55,521 nucleotides of DNA from Prorocentrum cordatum (Eukaryota; Sar; Dinophyceae; Prorocentrales; Prorocentraceae), in NCBI GenBank assembly GCA_963575745.1, contig CAUYUJ010016360.1, positions 435,001-490,521 of the forward strand, in the 5' to 3' direction. This document shows, one piece after another, positions 31,366-41,679 of the stretch. Position 1 is the stretch's first letter, and the number at the start of each line of letters is the position of its first letter. Made by a program: the position numbers and the translations under genes. Under the pieces are notes generated by a model. It did not search any database. It was given only the letters and a program-made list of their open reading frames with translations, and was not told the origin of the DNA.

Positions 31366-31725
31366 GACCGGCGGTGTTCGGGTCGTAGCTCGGGCCTATG
31401 GCGGCCGCCCGGGACGATCCGGGCATTCTGGGGAGAGTTTTCGTCGAGTCGCAGGTTCTGAACAGCACCCCGAGGTTGGAAGATTTCCCCAAGCAGTAGA
31501 AACAAGAACAGCCGAACACTTTTCTGTCAAGAGCAGAAAAAACGCCCCTACCCTGGTTCACGAGGCGCTGTGCGCTGAAACTCCTGTGGGCTGACAGGGT
31601 AAACCCTGCGTGATGTGCCGCGTCCTGGCGGTTCTAGGCTTTGAGGGTTCCCAGGAGGTTTACAGACCACGCACTGGTAACCCAGGGTAGGGTCGTTTTT
31701 TCATCCCTCAATTCTGGACCCCCAG
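31366..31725 (+). other. intron 8 (360 bp), GA-AG
   Basis: Phase 2 on both sides: exon 8 leaves AG and exon 9 supplies G. Its start (to about 31425) carries a reversed piece of the intron 7 repeat (GGCCGCCCGGGACGATCCGG). The rest holds no recognised element. Confidence 0.75.
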
Positions 31726-32221
31726 GATCCGGGACGAGGCCCTCCGGAAGGCGGAGAGCCCGGTCAACAGGTACCGCGCAGTGAGCGCCCAGCACCAGCA
31801 GGAGGCGGAGTCCCGGCGCGCAGAGGTGGACCACCTGACGGTGGAGGTCGCGCAGCTGCGCGAGCAGCTGCGGGCCGCGCTCGGCGAGCTGGAGGAGGAG
31901 CGCCGGGGCAGGGCCCTGGAGCAGGAGCGCTACCGCGCCTCCTCGCAGCAGCGTCAGCAGACGTCCCTGCGCCGGAAGTTGGCCGCCAAGGAGGAGGAGC
32001 TGCAGGGCTTCAAGAAGGCCATCGAGGGGCTGAAGGAGAAGGTCGTGGAGATCACCGTGGCGAAGGAGAAGAACGACAGGGAGTGCGACAACGCGAGGAG
32101 GGCGGCTGAGGAGTCCCGCAGGCGGATGGACGCCCAGGCCGACAAGGTCGGCAGCCTGCGCGAGGACGTCGTCCGCCTGACGCGGCAGCTGCAGGAGCAG
32201 CAGGCCGCGGTGGGGCACCAG
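31726..32221 (+). CDS. CEP290: CEP290-like gene, visible exon 9
   Basis: One leading base plus 165 codons from GACCCCCAG|GATCC. Strong coiled coil. LRRKLAAKEEELQGFKKAI lines up with human CEP290 VERLKSQLALKEKQQKALSR, and KEKVVEITVAKE with human LRAEMTAAAEE; this is the most C-terminal segment I can match to the human protein. The end is drawn at GGCACCAG|GCCAGG (GC donor, phase 0). CAGCAG|GCCGCG nine bases earlier is an equal alternative. Confidence 0.78.
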
Positions 32222-32919
32222 GCCAGGGCCCATGTCCATCCGCTCCGAGCCGATCCGATTCCGACTTTCGGGAGGAGGAGGAGGAGGAGGAGGAGGAGGA
32301 GGGCGATCCTATGCGGCCCGGTGCCTGCGTGGCGCTGTCGTGCATCTTGGCTCGGGCGGAGAGAACTACCTGGCATCGCTCGGACGTGTGCACTTTTCCT
32401 CTGGCGAAGACCATCGAGGAGCATCCTTGATCGTTTGGCGAAAAAGCCACGCACGAAACCGAACAAAAACACAGGGAATGGACGTCCGAGCGATGGCCAG
32501 ACTATACACATGCACCGATCCTGGCAAGGCCCAGGATCGGTGCATATACCTTCCTGACCAAGGTAGAGGGCGTATGCACCGATCCTGGGCTCAGCATGGG
32601 CCTGGCCAGAATCGGTGTATGTGCATAGTTCTATTCCTCTCTTGGCGCCGCCCATCCGGTTCCATTCCGACTCCGCGCCGACGTGGCCCGATCCGATGTT
32701 GTCAGTTCGCGGGCGCCAGGGTGTGCGGGACGGTCAGGCGCCGGTCAAAGCGAGCGGCGGGCTGCACTGGCAGCCGATGCGGGCACGAAGCGGAGGAGCA
32801 GGAGGACGAGAGAGGAGGCCAGGCGGAGCCCGACCAGACCGTGCAGGAGACCCGATTCGAGCACTGCGCGGCCCGATCCGAGCCGACCTCCCGACGGCGA
32901 CGGCGGCGGCGCCTGCCAG
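32222..32919 (+). other. intron 9 (698 bp), GC-AG
   Basis: Holds a short GAG tract (32273-32300) and a cluster of mirrored words TGCACCGATCCTGG / CCAGGATCGGTGCATA at about 32512-32625 that also flanks the GAG tract of intron 13. The remainder is GC-rich without a supported frame. Confidence 0.6.
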
Positions 32920-33102
32920 GCGGCGAAGGGCGCCGAGAGCGGCGCCCGCGAGAGGGAGCTGGAGGCGCTGCTGGACGAGGCCGCAGCGCGCCTGCAGGAG
33001 CAGTCCGGCGAGGCGCGGCGCGCCCAGGAGGCGCGGCTGGCGCAGCTGCGCCGGGCGGAGGAGGCGGAGCAGGCGCTGGCGACGCACCGCGCCCTGCAGA
33101 AG
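32920..33102 (+). CDS. CEP290: CEP290-like gene, visible exon 10
   Basis: Sixty-one codons in phase 0 between CCTGCCAG|GCGGCG and CTGCAGAAG|GTCGCC (GT donor). Coiled coil rich in A, E, R and L (RERELEALLDEAAARL, AQEARLAQLRRAEEAEQAL). Composition and frame continue the previous exons; no specific motif was matched to human CEP290, so the assignment rests on chain order. Confidence 0.7.
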
Positions 33103-33610
33103 GTCGCCGTTTGTGCATGCACGGCTTCGCCGGCGGGGCTCGCTCTTTGGATTCGGCCATGGTTCGGTGCGGCGCTTCGATGGCGTCCGCGTTTCCGATG
33201 CGCTGCGGCTTGGGGATATTCCGGTTCGGGCTCCGAGTCCTCGATGGGCTGCTTGCCAGCTTGCCGATGTCCGCCGATCCGACTTCTCCCGACTTGGCTG
33301 CCGATTTCCGCCTCCGATTCGTTTCGACCGCCCATCCGACTTATCGATTCCATTCTGGGCTTTCCTAACCGATCGGCGCGGGCCCCCGCTCCCTCCCCCC
33401 CTCCCCCACCCCTTAGAGCAGATCTTGGCTGCTTTGGACGGCTGCTGTGGGCGAGTTGTCAGCACCCCCCCTCCCCACCCAGTCTGCTTGCTCGACTGGT
33501 AGAAGCAGATCGACTTGGCACTGGCCCACGCCCACACCCCCCCCTCCCTCCCCCACACTTCGGCCAACTGTCGAGACCCCGAATTAAGAAAACAAAACAA
33601 CGCCTACAAG
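33103..33610 (+). other. intron 10 (508 bp), GT-AG
   Basis: GC-rich. Repeats a GATCCGACTT/CCGATTTCC-like word several times around 33280-33350, similar to words at 32640-32700 in intron 9. Pyrimidine tracts at 33385-33415 and 33535-33557. The acceptor (CTACAAG|GAC) has a weak tract. Confidence 0.5.
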
Positions 33611-33684
33611 GACGAGGCCGAGAGCCTGGTGCGCGAGGCGCGCGAGGCCGCGGAGGCGAGCGCGAGGAGCCAGAGCGGAGGGAG
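33611..33684 (+). CDS. CEP290: CEP290-like gene, visible exon 11
   Basis: Seventy-four bases: DEAESLVREAREAAEASARS, then QSGG and a split Arg codon. The donor GGGAG|GAAGGG (GA, phase 2) fits the phase of exon 12. The start is the least certain boundary of the chain: the open frame extends upstream to about 33560, and TACAAG|GAC is chosen because it keeps phase 0 with exon 10. Confidence 0.5.
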
Positions 33685-34844
33685 GAAGGGTGCGTGTGGC
33701 AGCAAACCATTGGGGCCTCGTGTGCCTTCGCGGTTCCATTTCTAGAGCGCATTCGCGTGCGCTGGCGTGTGTCCGTCGGTGAGAAAGCGCCCGCATGTGG
33801 CGTCGACGAGCGTTGCCACCGGAGCGGCTGCTGCTCCGCTACTCGACCTGGAGAGCCCTCGTCGCCCCGGCGAGGGTTCGCTGACGCCCTCTCGTTGCGA
33901 GAGCAGGCAGGACGGCGTCTGTGCTGCCCACTTCCGATCTCCCGGGGCCCTCCTCGGGCCTCGGGGCCGCCAGACACTGCTTGGGACAAACAGCTAGGTC
34001 CCGGGAAAGGGCTCCAGACCTCTGGGGAGTCACGACCTGGACAACAAAAATACGGTGGAGGATGTTTGGGTTCTTCTCGAGGTCCTGGTCGGAGGTCGCC
34101 CTGGGAGAGGTCTGCCTGGGGAGCAGCCAGCGGGACCTTGCTCGGATGTGCTCTTCCGGTGCTAACACCCTTTGCGTTCGTGGTCGAATCGCAGGCCACC
34201 GGTGTGTTCGCAGGCGCAGGGTGCTGCTCGGGCGCATGCTGTTGCGGTCGTGGCGCGCCCCCCACACCCCGACGGACCCCGTCCCGCCCAAGCGTTACCG
34301 TTGCCCGGGTAACGAAGGATCTCCATCGCGTGGGGTCCGAGTCCCAGCGTGCAGGCCGCCATCTGCCGCATCGCGTCATCACTGCCGGCAGGCCGCGCAT
34401 CACGGGTCACCTGTGCCGATAGGGCGACTCTTGCGTGCACGTAGTACGTCGCCGATGTCGCCGCATCTTCACTGAGCTCCGAAGTCACGAAAAAGATCGC
34501 ATCGCGGAAGAACGGCCCCAGCCGTGGATCCCGCCTTTCTGCGGCATGTTTCGGGCTGGATCGACGCGTGAGGGTCTCGGGGCCCGACCCAAGGCAACAT
34601 TACTTGCTGCGGCGAAATTTAGGGTTTCCCCAGACCCTTGACGTCATGCTTTTTCCATGATTTCGACCCCCAGAGATCTCGACCCCTTATCCCGGACCGG
34701 TTTTTCATCCTGGAAGCTTCTTGACGGTCCCCAGGCCTGGTGAGGGTCCCCAGAGGCCGAGCATCACAAAAAACAGATCGTGCCCGCCATCGTTTCTTCA
34801 TGACCCGAGGTGGTCTGGGATTGAGGGCTCCTGTCCCGCGCCAG
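33685..34844 (+). other. intron 11 (1.2 kb), GA-AG
   Basis: 33955-34035 is a diverged acceptor-end family piece. 34280-34320 has GCCCAAGCGTTAC and GGGTAACG, words shared with 18800-18990 in intron 6. 34630-34844 is a third introner-like copy. The rest is unassigned. Confidence 0.55.
34630..34844 (+). repeat. introner-like repeat ending at exon 12 acceptor
   Basis: Matches 4565-4745 most closely: GACCCTTGACGTCATG, TTTTTCCATGATTTCGACCC, AGAGATCTCGACC, CCTGGTGAGGGTCCCCAGAG, TTTCTTCATGACCCGAGGTG and GTCTGGGATTGAGGG, ending in a pyrimidine-rich CGCGCCAG at the splice acceptor. Confidence 0.7.
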
Positions 34845-35076
34845 GAGGGCGGCGGCCCTGCACGACAGGATCGACGCCCTGGAGGCGGAGCGCAACCAGC
34901 TGAGCGCCAAGCTCCAGGGCCTCGAGGCCGCCGCGCTGCTGCGCAGGTCCGAGCACTCGAGCGGCAGCACCGCGGGCGCCGCGGCGGCGGCGGCGCCGCA
35001 GAGCGCCCGCGGCAGCCCGCCGGTCGGCGCAGAGCCGCAAGCGGGCGAGGGGTTTGCCGCGGTTGCGGAGGCGAAG
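34845..35076 (+). CDS. CEP290: CEP290-like gene, visible exon 12
   Basis: One leading base plus 77 codons. Coiled-coil first half (LHDRIDALEAERNQLSAKLQ), then an Ala/Ser/Pro linker and EGFAAVAEAK. It has no start codon of its own, so it is easily missed. The acceptor is CGCGCCAG|GAGGG; the donor GCGAAG|GTTCGA (GT) is identical over twelve bases to that of exon 17. A second in-frame donor GAC|GTAAGAG lies 12 bases further. Confidence 0.65.
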
Positions 35077-36503
35077 GTTCGACTAGACGTAAGAGTGACC
35101 TTTCACCGGAGTGACCTTTGGTGCGGGCACAGATGGGTCCCCAGATGGCTGAAAACGAAGCAGGAGCAGCGGCTTGCGCGCCCAGGTTTGGCTCGCCCGC
35201 GGCCCCCAAAAAGCCGCGCACCAAAGGTCACTCTTACCCAGGGTCACTCTTGCGTGTAACCGAAAGGTCAGGGGCAGCATGACTCGGATGGCCGCCTGGG
35301 TTGCTGAGGGGACGGGGGGGGTTCGAATCCCTGAGGGCTTGACGACTGTTCGCCAATCGACTCGTGGGGGTCGAGCCAGATGCATCCAGATACATGCAGG
35401 TATATCCAGGTAGGTGCTGGTAAATCCGGGCAGGTCCAGGTCAAATCCGGGTAAATTCAGATAAATCCAGAGACCTTCAGGGACAGTTGGAGCAAATTGC
35501 GGCCGCTCTAGCGCGAGTCGAAGGACGGCAGGAATCGTTTAGCCTTTGAGGATAGAAGCGGATGATGGGGGTGGGATGTCTGGCCAAGCTTGGTTTATCA
35601 GTGGAATGGGAGTGCCCCAAATGGTTTAGTGGGGGGCAGATCTGGTCTAAGTGGGCATAACCCCCTGCGCCGAGTTGCCGCATCACCCTGAACTACTTTT
35701 GGCACTTGGGCCTACTTTTAAGCCAGCTTAGGCCAGAAAAGACCACCTTGGACTCCAAATCTAGTCTCCCTGTCCCCTTAGCACCCCCAGCGCTAATTTC
35801 AGCAGGTCTTCGAACGTTTTTTCGTCTGTCCCTGGGGCTTGTCCTGCCTCGGGATGCATTCCAGCAGCTGCGCCTCGCCGGACGGGCATCCAGCGATGCC
35901 CAGATCGTCCCGAACGGCCGCCGGAGACCCGAGCTATGACCCGATAACCAGACGCCGAGCACCGAAGGGGGGGGGGAGGCTCAGGAGGGGACGCATCGAG
36001 CCCCGAGCGGCCGTTCGTCGCCGACAGGGTTCCGACAGCCCACCCCGCCCAGGAATCGCTGGTGTCGCCACCGAGATCCTCTCGCCGATCTGTCGGCGAG
36101 GTATCGCCGAGTCTGGGCAAAGGTTCCCCCGCCCGAGTCGGTCCCCCGGTGGTCTTCGGTTTTCGCGGCTCGGGCCTCCGACAGCCGCTCGGGACGTGCC
36201 GGGAGCCCCCCGCGAGCTCCTGGCGAGGCGCAGCCGCTGCAGAGCACGCCGGTGCTTGAGAAACGCCGAGGACCGACGAAAACGTCAGAAAACCTCGCAC
36301 CTCGGGCGTTCCCCCTCGCCCGCTCCGAGCTTTTCGAGCGAGCTCTGGACCCTGAACGCTCCAGTTCCCCTGCCCCCTCGAGCCTCGAGCGTTTGCCCCC
36401 TCCCCTCCCCCCGTCGAGCGTCGAAGGTGCCTCGAACGTTCCCCCTCCAGGCTGTGCGTCCCCTGAGCGGCCCCCCCCTGCGTTAGCGCCCCCCCGTCAC
36501 AAG
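35077..36503 (+). other. intron 12 (1.4 kb), GT-AG
   Basis: An inverted repeat at 35088-35262 (GTAAGAGTGACCTTTCACC and CCTTTGGTGCG, mirrored by CGCACCAAAGG and CACTCTTACCC). 35380-35475 is a short degenerate AATCCAGGT-like repeat. 35500-35760 is unassigned. 35780-36060 is a copy of the intron 7 repeat and 36150-36300 a reversed copy, so the pair can form a long stem. 36310-36480 is C-rich with TCGAGCGTT words. Confidence 0.6.
35780..36300. repeat. two facing copies of the intron 7 repeat family
   Basis: The forward copy (about 35780-36060) carries GTTTTTTCGTCTGTCCC, GCGCCTCGCCGG and GATCGTCCCGAACGGCCGCC. The reversed copy (about 36150-36300) carries CAGCCGCTCGGGACGTGCC, TGGCGAGGCGCAGCCG and CGACGAAAACGTCAG. 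Confidence 0.7.
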
Positions 36504-36551
36504 GAGCAGCTCCGCCTGGAGGTCAGGGCCAGGGAGCGCCTGCAGGGCCAG
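36504..36551 (+). CDS. CEP290: CEP290-like gene, visible exon 13 (48-bp exon)
   Basis: Sixteen codons, EQLRLEVRARERLQGQ, phase 0 on both sides, between CACAAG|GAG and GGCCAG|GTCACC (GT donor). The heptad pattern continues that of exons 12 and 14. It is short and could be missed by gene finders or skipped. Confidence 0.6.
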
Positions 36552-36865
36552 GTCACCGGAGGGCACCAGCTGTGCACCTGCACCGACCCCGGCCAGTCCG
36601 ATCCTGCGCCCAGAGTTGGTGTATATGCTCCAGGAGGAGGAGGAGGAGGAGGAGGAGGAGGAGGAGGAGGAGGAGGAGGAGGAGGAGGAGGAGGAGGGAG
36701 GAGGAGGAGGAGGAGGAGAGGAGGAGGAGGAGGAGGAGGAGGAGGAGGAGGAGGAGGAGGAGGAGGAGGAGGGAGGAGGAAGCCAGGAGGGCGTATGTGC
36801 CGATCCTGGGCCCAGGGTTGAGCTTGGCCAGGATCGGCGAAGGTGTATATTTGGCGGCCTTGTAG
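36552..36865 (+). repeat. intron 13: GAG tract inside a mirrored element
   Basis: A 314-base intron, GT-AG. About 36625-36780 is GAG with GGAG interruptions. It is flanked by mirrored or similar words: CACCGACCCCGGCCAG, CCGATCCTGCGCCCAGAG and GGTGTATATG before; GTATGTGCCGATCCTGGG, CTTGGCCAGGATCGGCG and GGTGTATATT after. The same words occur in intron 9. Confidence 0.8.
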
Positions 36866-36968
36866 GTCAAGGACCTCGCGGTGCAGCTGGAACTGGCGCA
36901 CGTGCGGCACCCCGCGCGCACCAGCGCCGGGGGCGGCGAGGAGTTCCAGGCGACCCCGCGGCAGAGAG
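36866..36968 (+). CDS. CEP290: CEP290-like gene, visible exon 14
   Basis: Thirty-four codons plus one base between CCTTGTAG|GTC and CAGAGAG|GCCGAG (GC donor, phase 1). Begins VKDLAVQLELAHVRHP, then a Gly/Thr/Pro/Arg-rich tail (GGGEEFQATPRQR). The frame upstream is closed by the TAG of the acceptor. Its phase 1 end matches the phase of exon 15, 8.7 kb away. Confidence 0.6.
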
Positions 36969-37849
36969 GCCGAGCGCTTAGTTGTACGTCGTGCATGTCC
37001 CTCGTAGTCAAGCAAATAGTATGGTAACTATTGTTCGTGCCATGCCGGTAACAATGAAAGTAGTATAGAGATCGTCTTCCAGATATTGTCTGAGCGAATA
37101 TACTATAAACGTGGTTGGAGAACATGCTGTGCCACGTTGCACCACCATTGTTTGGTTCGCCGCTTTTGGTGTAAGCAGCGCGTGCTGTCGCGTTTTAACC
37201 GAGGCGTGACTGTTTGGCGATGTGGTTTGCGCAACGTGCACAATGAGGACCGGCCGCGCGTTATCATCGCGGCGTGGATAGCGTGGCGCTGCGACTAGAC
37301 TGCGCAGGGCATTCGCACTTCGACGAGCTCCTTCTGGAAAACCGCCAGCGGTCTTGCTGATGCAAGCCCCTGCATTTTCATTGTTTCGGCGCGCGGCCCA
37401 ACCGCCCGAGCAGTGTGTTGTGACCGTGGCCCGTTTCTCCCGTCGCCCTCTCCTCGTGCTTCTCTCCTACGGGTTTCCAAGGCTCCATTGGGGGAGGGTG
37501 TTCTCTACTGGCCGCCGCGTTTGGGATTGGGCAGCACTCCGCACGCTCCGGCGGGCGCCCCGACGGCGCTGGGCACAGGGAGCGGCGCCGTCGCCGGGCC
37601 CCATGCTGCCATCCGTGGAGGCGGGCGCCACCCTCGCGGCCGCGCCGAGGCGTCTTTCCAGGCGCTGCACGCGCGAGCGCGGATCGCCTACAGCATTGGG
37701 AGGAGCTCACTGAAAGGGAAGACGTTGCCTGGCGAGCGTGCGTCGCGGGCTGCTCCACCAGACAGGCCCGTGGAGGCTGACCAGACCAGCTGCCTTGATG
37801 CGCTGCAGCTGGAGCCCAAGTCGCTGGAACTGAACTGGCTACGGATGAG

Positions 37850-38035
37850 CAGGAGGAGGGCGGGGGGGGAGGAAGATTGGGGGCGCGAGGGGGAGGGGGG
37901 AGGAGCAGAGGGGGCGGGGCGGGGGGGAGGAGGAGCAGGATGGGGAGAAGGAGGAAAAGGAGGAGTATGAACACGAGGAACAAGAGGAACAGGAGGACGA
38001 TGGCGTCGAAGCAGAGGGAGGAGGATGAAGATGAA
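37850..38035. repeat. imperfect purine (GAG/GGGG) tract
   Basis: Almost entirely A and G on the plus strand, with GGGGGAGG and AGGAGGA runs. No frame is supported. Confidence 0.75.
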
Positions 38036-39594
38036 GGGTGGGTTTTGTGGGGGCACGGGGGCGACCGCGACGGCAGCAGCTGTCAACCATCACGGTTTTG
38101 TTGGTGTCATGTTTTTGGGGTACTCTCGCAGGCTGCTTCAGTCGCATGCGGGCCCTGTCAACGTCGGGCCGGAAGCCATGGGGGGCCTCTCGGGGAGATG
38201 TTGGAACGTTGGAAACATTCGGCGCCCCCGCGAGGCCTGTCTGGGCACCCGGGGGACTTTTGGGGCGGGGGTCCATGGGGGGTGTCGATCAATTGTGAGG
38301 GGCGGCGCCTCCTAACATCTCTGCCGTTCTAGAACCCCGAACTGGTGTCTTGGGGCGAGTTGGGGCCGTCGCGGAGCCCTCGCGGGCCCTTCTCGGAGCT
38401 TTCTTGGGCCATGTCGCAGCCGCGTTGAAGGCTCGGTGGCTCGTCGGAAGCGGAACCTCGATCATGCAAACATCATGCGTTTCTTTGAAGTCGCGGGCCG
38501 ATGTGGATTCTCTGGACGTCTCACTGAGGGGCTCCACGGCCACTCGGAGCCGCTCGGGGGCGATTTCAATGGTTCTTGGGTGCATCTTGGAGGCCATCGG
38601 GGGTCACCTTGAAAAGGCATTTCGGCATGCTGGAGGTCACTTTTTGGATTTCTTGTTGAACTGGTGGTTAATTTCCTGCGGTTGGATTCATTCGGCCGGC
38701 TGCCCCGCTCCCCGCCTGCCCCCGCCCCCCAGCGCCCCCTCCCCGTCCAGGCCCGGGAGGAGAGGGCGGGGGGGGAGGGGCCCGGCGGGCCGCCCGCCGG
38801 AGCAGAAGGAAAACGAAAGAGGTCGGAGGATGCAGCGCCCCTCACGCCGTTTCGGAGGTCCCCCCCCGGTGGTCTCTTGGAGGCCTCGAGCGGGGGGCCT
38901 CTTGGCAGTCGCGGGGCTCCCCTGGGGCGCCTCGGGCGCGTCCCGGGGGGCCGATCGGGGCTTCCCGGGCGCATTTTGAGGGCCTCGCGGGGGCGTCTCG
39001 GGGCCGCGCGAGCATGCATTCGGACCGCTGTGGGGCGCCCCGCGGAGCCTCGGGGGCCATCGCGGGGCCATCTTGGAGGCGATCGATGACGGGGGCGGGA
39101 AGTTCCAGAGCCCCCCCCGCCCAGGAGGCCGACATGTGGCCAATGCCAAAGTGCAATCAACGATGCTGGCCGTCTCGCCGAGGCCATCACGGGCGTTCAA
39201 GCCCCTCGCGAGAGGCCCGCCCAGGTCCAAGTCGGGGGCGCCCCCCCCCCCGAAGGGGAAGAAGGTCGAAGGATGCCCCGGCCGCGCGGTCGGCCGCGCA
39301 CTGGCGGCCGCCCGAGAAGACAGCGAGGCCGCCGCGCGCGGCCCGTTCGCGCCTCCGCGCGCGCGGGGCTGCTGGCAGCAGCCTGCCGCGGGGCCGTCTC
39401 GAAGCGTGACGCCCCTCCCCCTCCTCCTCCTCCTCCTCCTCCTCATCATCATCATCCTCCTCATCATCATCCTCCTCATCCTCCTCATGTTCCTCCCCCT
39501 TGCGAGCGCCTGCGGCCGCCCCGCCAGGCCGCCCCGAGCGCTGCGCGGGCCCCTTTCGACCAGCAGCCCGCGATTGTTCTCTTTGTCCAGAAGC

Positions 39595-40870
39595 AGGAAG
39601 TCGTCACGTTGGCCCTGCAGCGCAGGCGCATGCTCAGTGGTGACCGAATGGGGCCCCGAGTTAAAGTGGGCTCGGCGTGCTGGCGATGCAGACTGCTTCG
39701 CGCGCACGCAGGGCATTGCGTACTGCCCAGAATATAAGAGTCGCCGCATTGGCTTGGGATGTCATGTGATCCTTCTGTTTGGGCCGCTTCGGTTTCCGAG
39801 TTCGCATCGGGCTTGTTAGATGTTCTCCATTGCGCGCGCGCGGTAGGTCCCGCGCGCGCGGAGGCGCGCGCGTCACCATGGTCACCCGCGCGCGCGCGTG
39901 GAGCATTGCGCATCGACCAACGTGGAACAGTCGCCACGTTGGCTTGGGAACGCAAGTGAACCCTGTGCGTTGGCATGTTGCATCTCAGAGTTCACGCGGT
40001 TTCTGCTGCGCGCCCTCTTGCCTAAGCAATGCAAGCCCCCCCGCGCGCCGGGGCGCGCGCGGGCAGTATCGTTTCCGCGTTGGCCTCGGAACGCAGTGGA
40101 AACCATCGCGCTGGCCGACTAGATTTCCAAGCGAACATGAGTTCAGCTGTGTTGCCTCTGCAATGGGCCAGGCCGAACGACCCGCGCATGCGGGCGCGGG
40201 CTGGTGACCAGGGTTGTTTGGGCGCCTGCGCGCGTGGATCATTGCATATGGTCAAGACACAATGTAGTCCTGTTGGCTTGGGAACTCAAGCAAATTCTTC
40301 GCGACTGCCGGTTGGATTTCGAAGTTGCCATTGGCTTTAAAGTTCACAATGAATCGCACAGAACGCCCTCCCCCTCCCCGCCATTCGCGGACGCGCGAGC
40401 GTGATCGCGGTTATTTGCGCGCGCGTGGAGCCGCGCGCGCTGTCCAGGAAAAATGCGCCCAGTGTGGCTTGGAAACGCGAGCGAATCTTTCGCGGCGGCC
40501 GACTGGCTTTCCGAGTTGACACGCATCTAATTGTATGTCCTCTTACTCCGGACGAGACAGAACGCTCCCCGCGTGCGGGCGCGGGCTCGTGGCCGTGGTC
40601 GCTTGCGCGCGCGCGTGGAGCATAGTGCGTCGCGCAGAAATTGGGGGTCTCCGCGTTAGCGTGGCAACCCAAGTTGAAGCATAGCGGTGGCCGATTGGAC
40701 CAGATCTACAGGTTAACATCGGTTCCGTTGTGCTTCCTGTATCATGGGCAATTCAGAACGCCCCGCGCGCACGGAGCGCGCGGGTGACAGTGGCCACCCC
40801 CGCGCGAGTGCGCCGAGCTTTCTGCAGCGCCCAGAATGCAGAACATCTCCCGGGCCGGCGCTTCGACTTG
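39595..40870. repeat. tandem satellite, ~170-190-bp unit, rich in CGCGCG
   Basis: Recurring words are CACGTTGGCTTGGGAACGCA, GCCGACTGGATTTCCGAGTT, GCGCGCGTGGAGCATTGCG and GACCATGGTCGC. About seven diverged copies, with the 'TTGGCTTGGGAA' box near 39610, 39746, 39932, 40075, 40268, 40463 and 40650. CG dinucleotides are dense. Confidence 0.8.
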
Positions 40871-41049
40871 GCATATGGTCCACGGCTCGCCGGAGCCGTT
40901 CGGGAGGAGGCCCGGGCGGCTCCGAGACGCGCCAAGATCCCCCCCCCAGACGTGCCCAGCGTGGTCCACGACGGCAACCACTCGTCGACTGATCGCCCCA
41001 AGACGCCCAATATGCTTCCCAGAGAGCCCTACAGGCCGCCAAGACGTCC

Positions 41050-41430
41050 AAAAAGGCCCCCAAGAGGCTTACCCACAGGGCCCCAAGAGCACCAAATCAT
41101 TGATTTGTCAAAGGGAAACTTGCATTTTCAGCAAATGCGATTTGTCGGCTTTCACGGCGTTGACGAGGCCCAATAGGCCCCCAATGTAACCCCAAGACGG
41201 CCCCAGGGGCTCCCAAGAGGCCCCTAACACGGCCCAAAGGGGCGCCAAGACGGCCCAAGAGGCGCCCAAGAGGGCTTAAGAGAGCCCCAAGGCGGCCCGA
41301 AGAGGGACCCAGGAGGGGGACAACGAACCGAAAATTCCGGCATTCCGCCCGAATAATCAATTCCCAGGAGGGCCCAAGAGACTCCCAAGAAGCCCCAAGA
41401 GGCCACCAAGGGGCCCCAAGAGGCCGACAG
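41050..41430. repeat. degenerate CCCAAGAGG short repeat
   Basis: Variants of GCCCAAGAGGCCCCCAAGAG recur with no fixed period. Similar sequence occurs at 42890-42990, and the reverse-strand version (CTCTTGGGCTCCTC) at 43045-43395 and about 51780-51870. Confidence 0.65.
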
Positions 41431-41679
41431 AACCGGCCCCGAGAGGTTTCGAAACTGCTTACAAGAGGCAGGATGGGCCGAAGGCCCTTAGATATTTCGA
41501 GCGGCCATGGGGAGGCCCCGGAGGGACCAGGAGGGGGTCCATCGGATGACGATATTTGCAATATCACCTGAATGCACCATCTTCCTGCTCTTCTTCTCCC
41601 CCTCGTTGCCTGCTCCTCCTCGTCCTCTTCGGTCTTTCACAGGTTTCCCGCCCAGTTTTTTTTTAAGTACGCGATAATC

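Noticed and set aside
35315-35332. GGTTCGAATCC, a T-loop-like word suggesting a tRNA; also GGTTCGAACC repeats at 51395-51550
   Set aside because: No matching acceptor stem, D arm or anticodon arm could be drawn; the second set is a G-rich tandem repeat.
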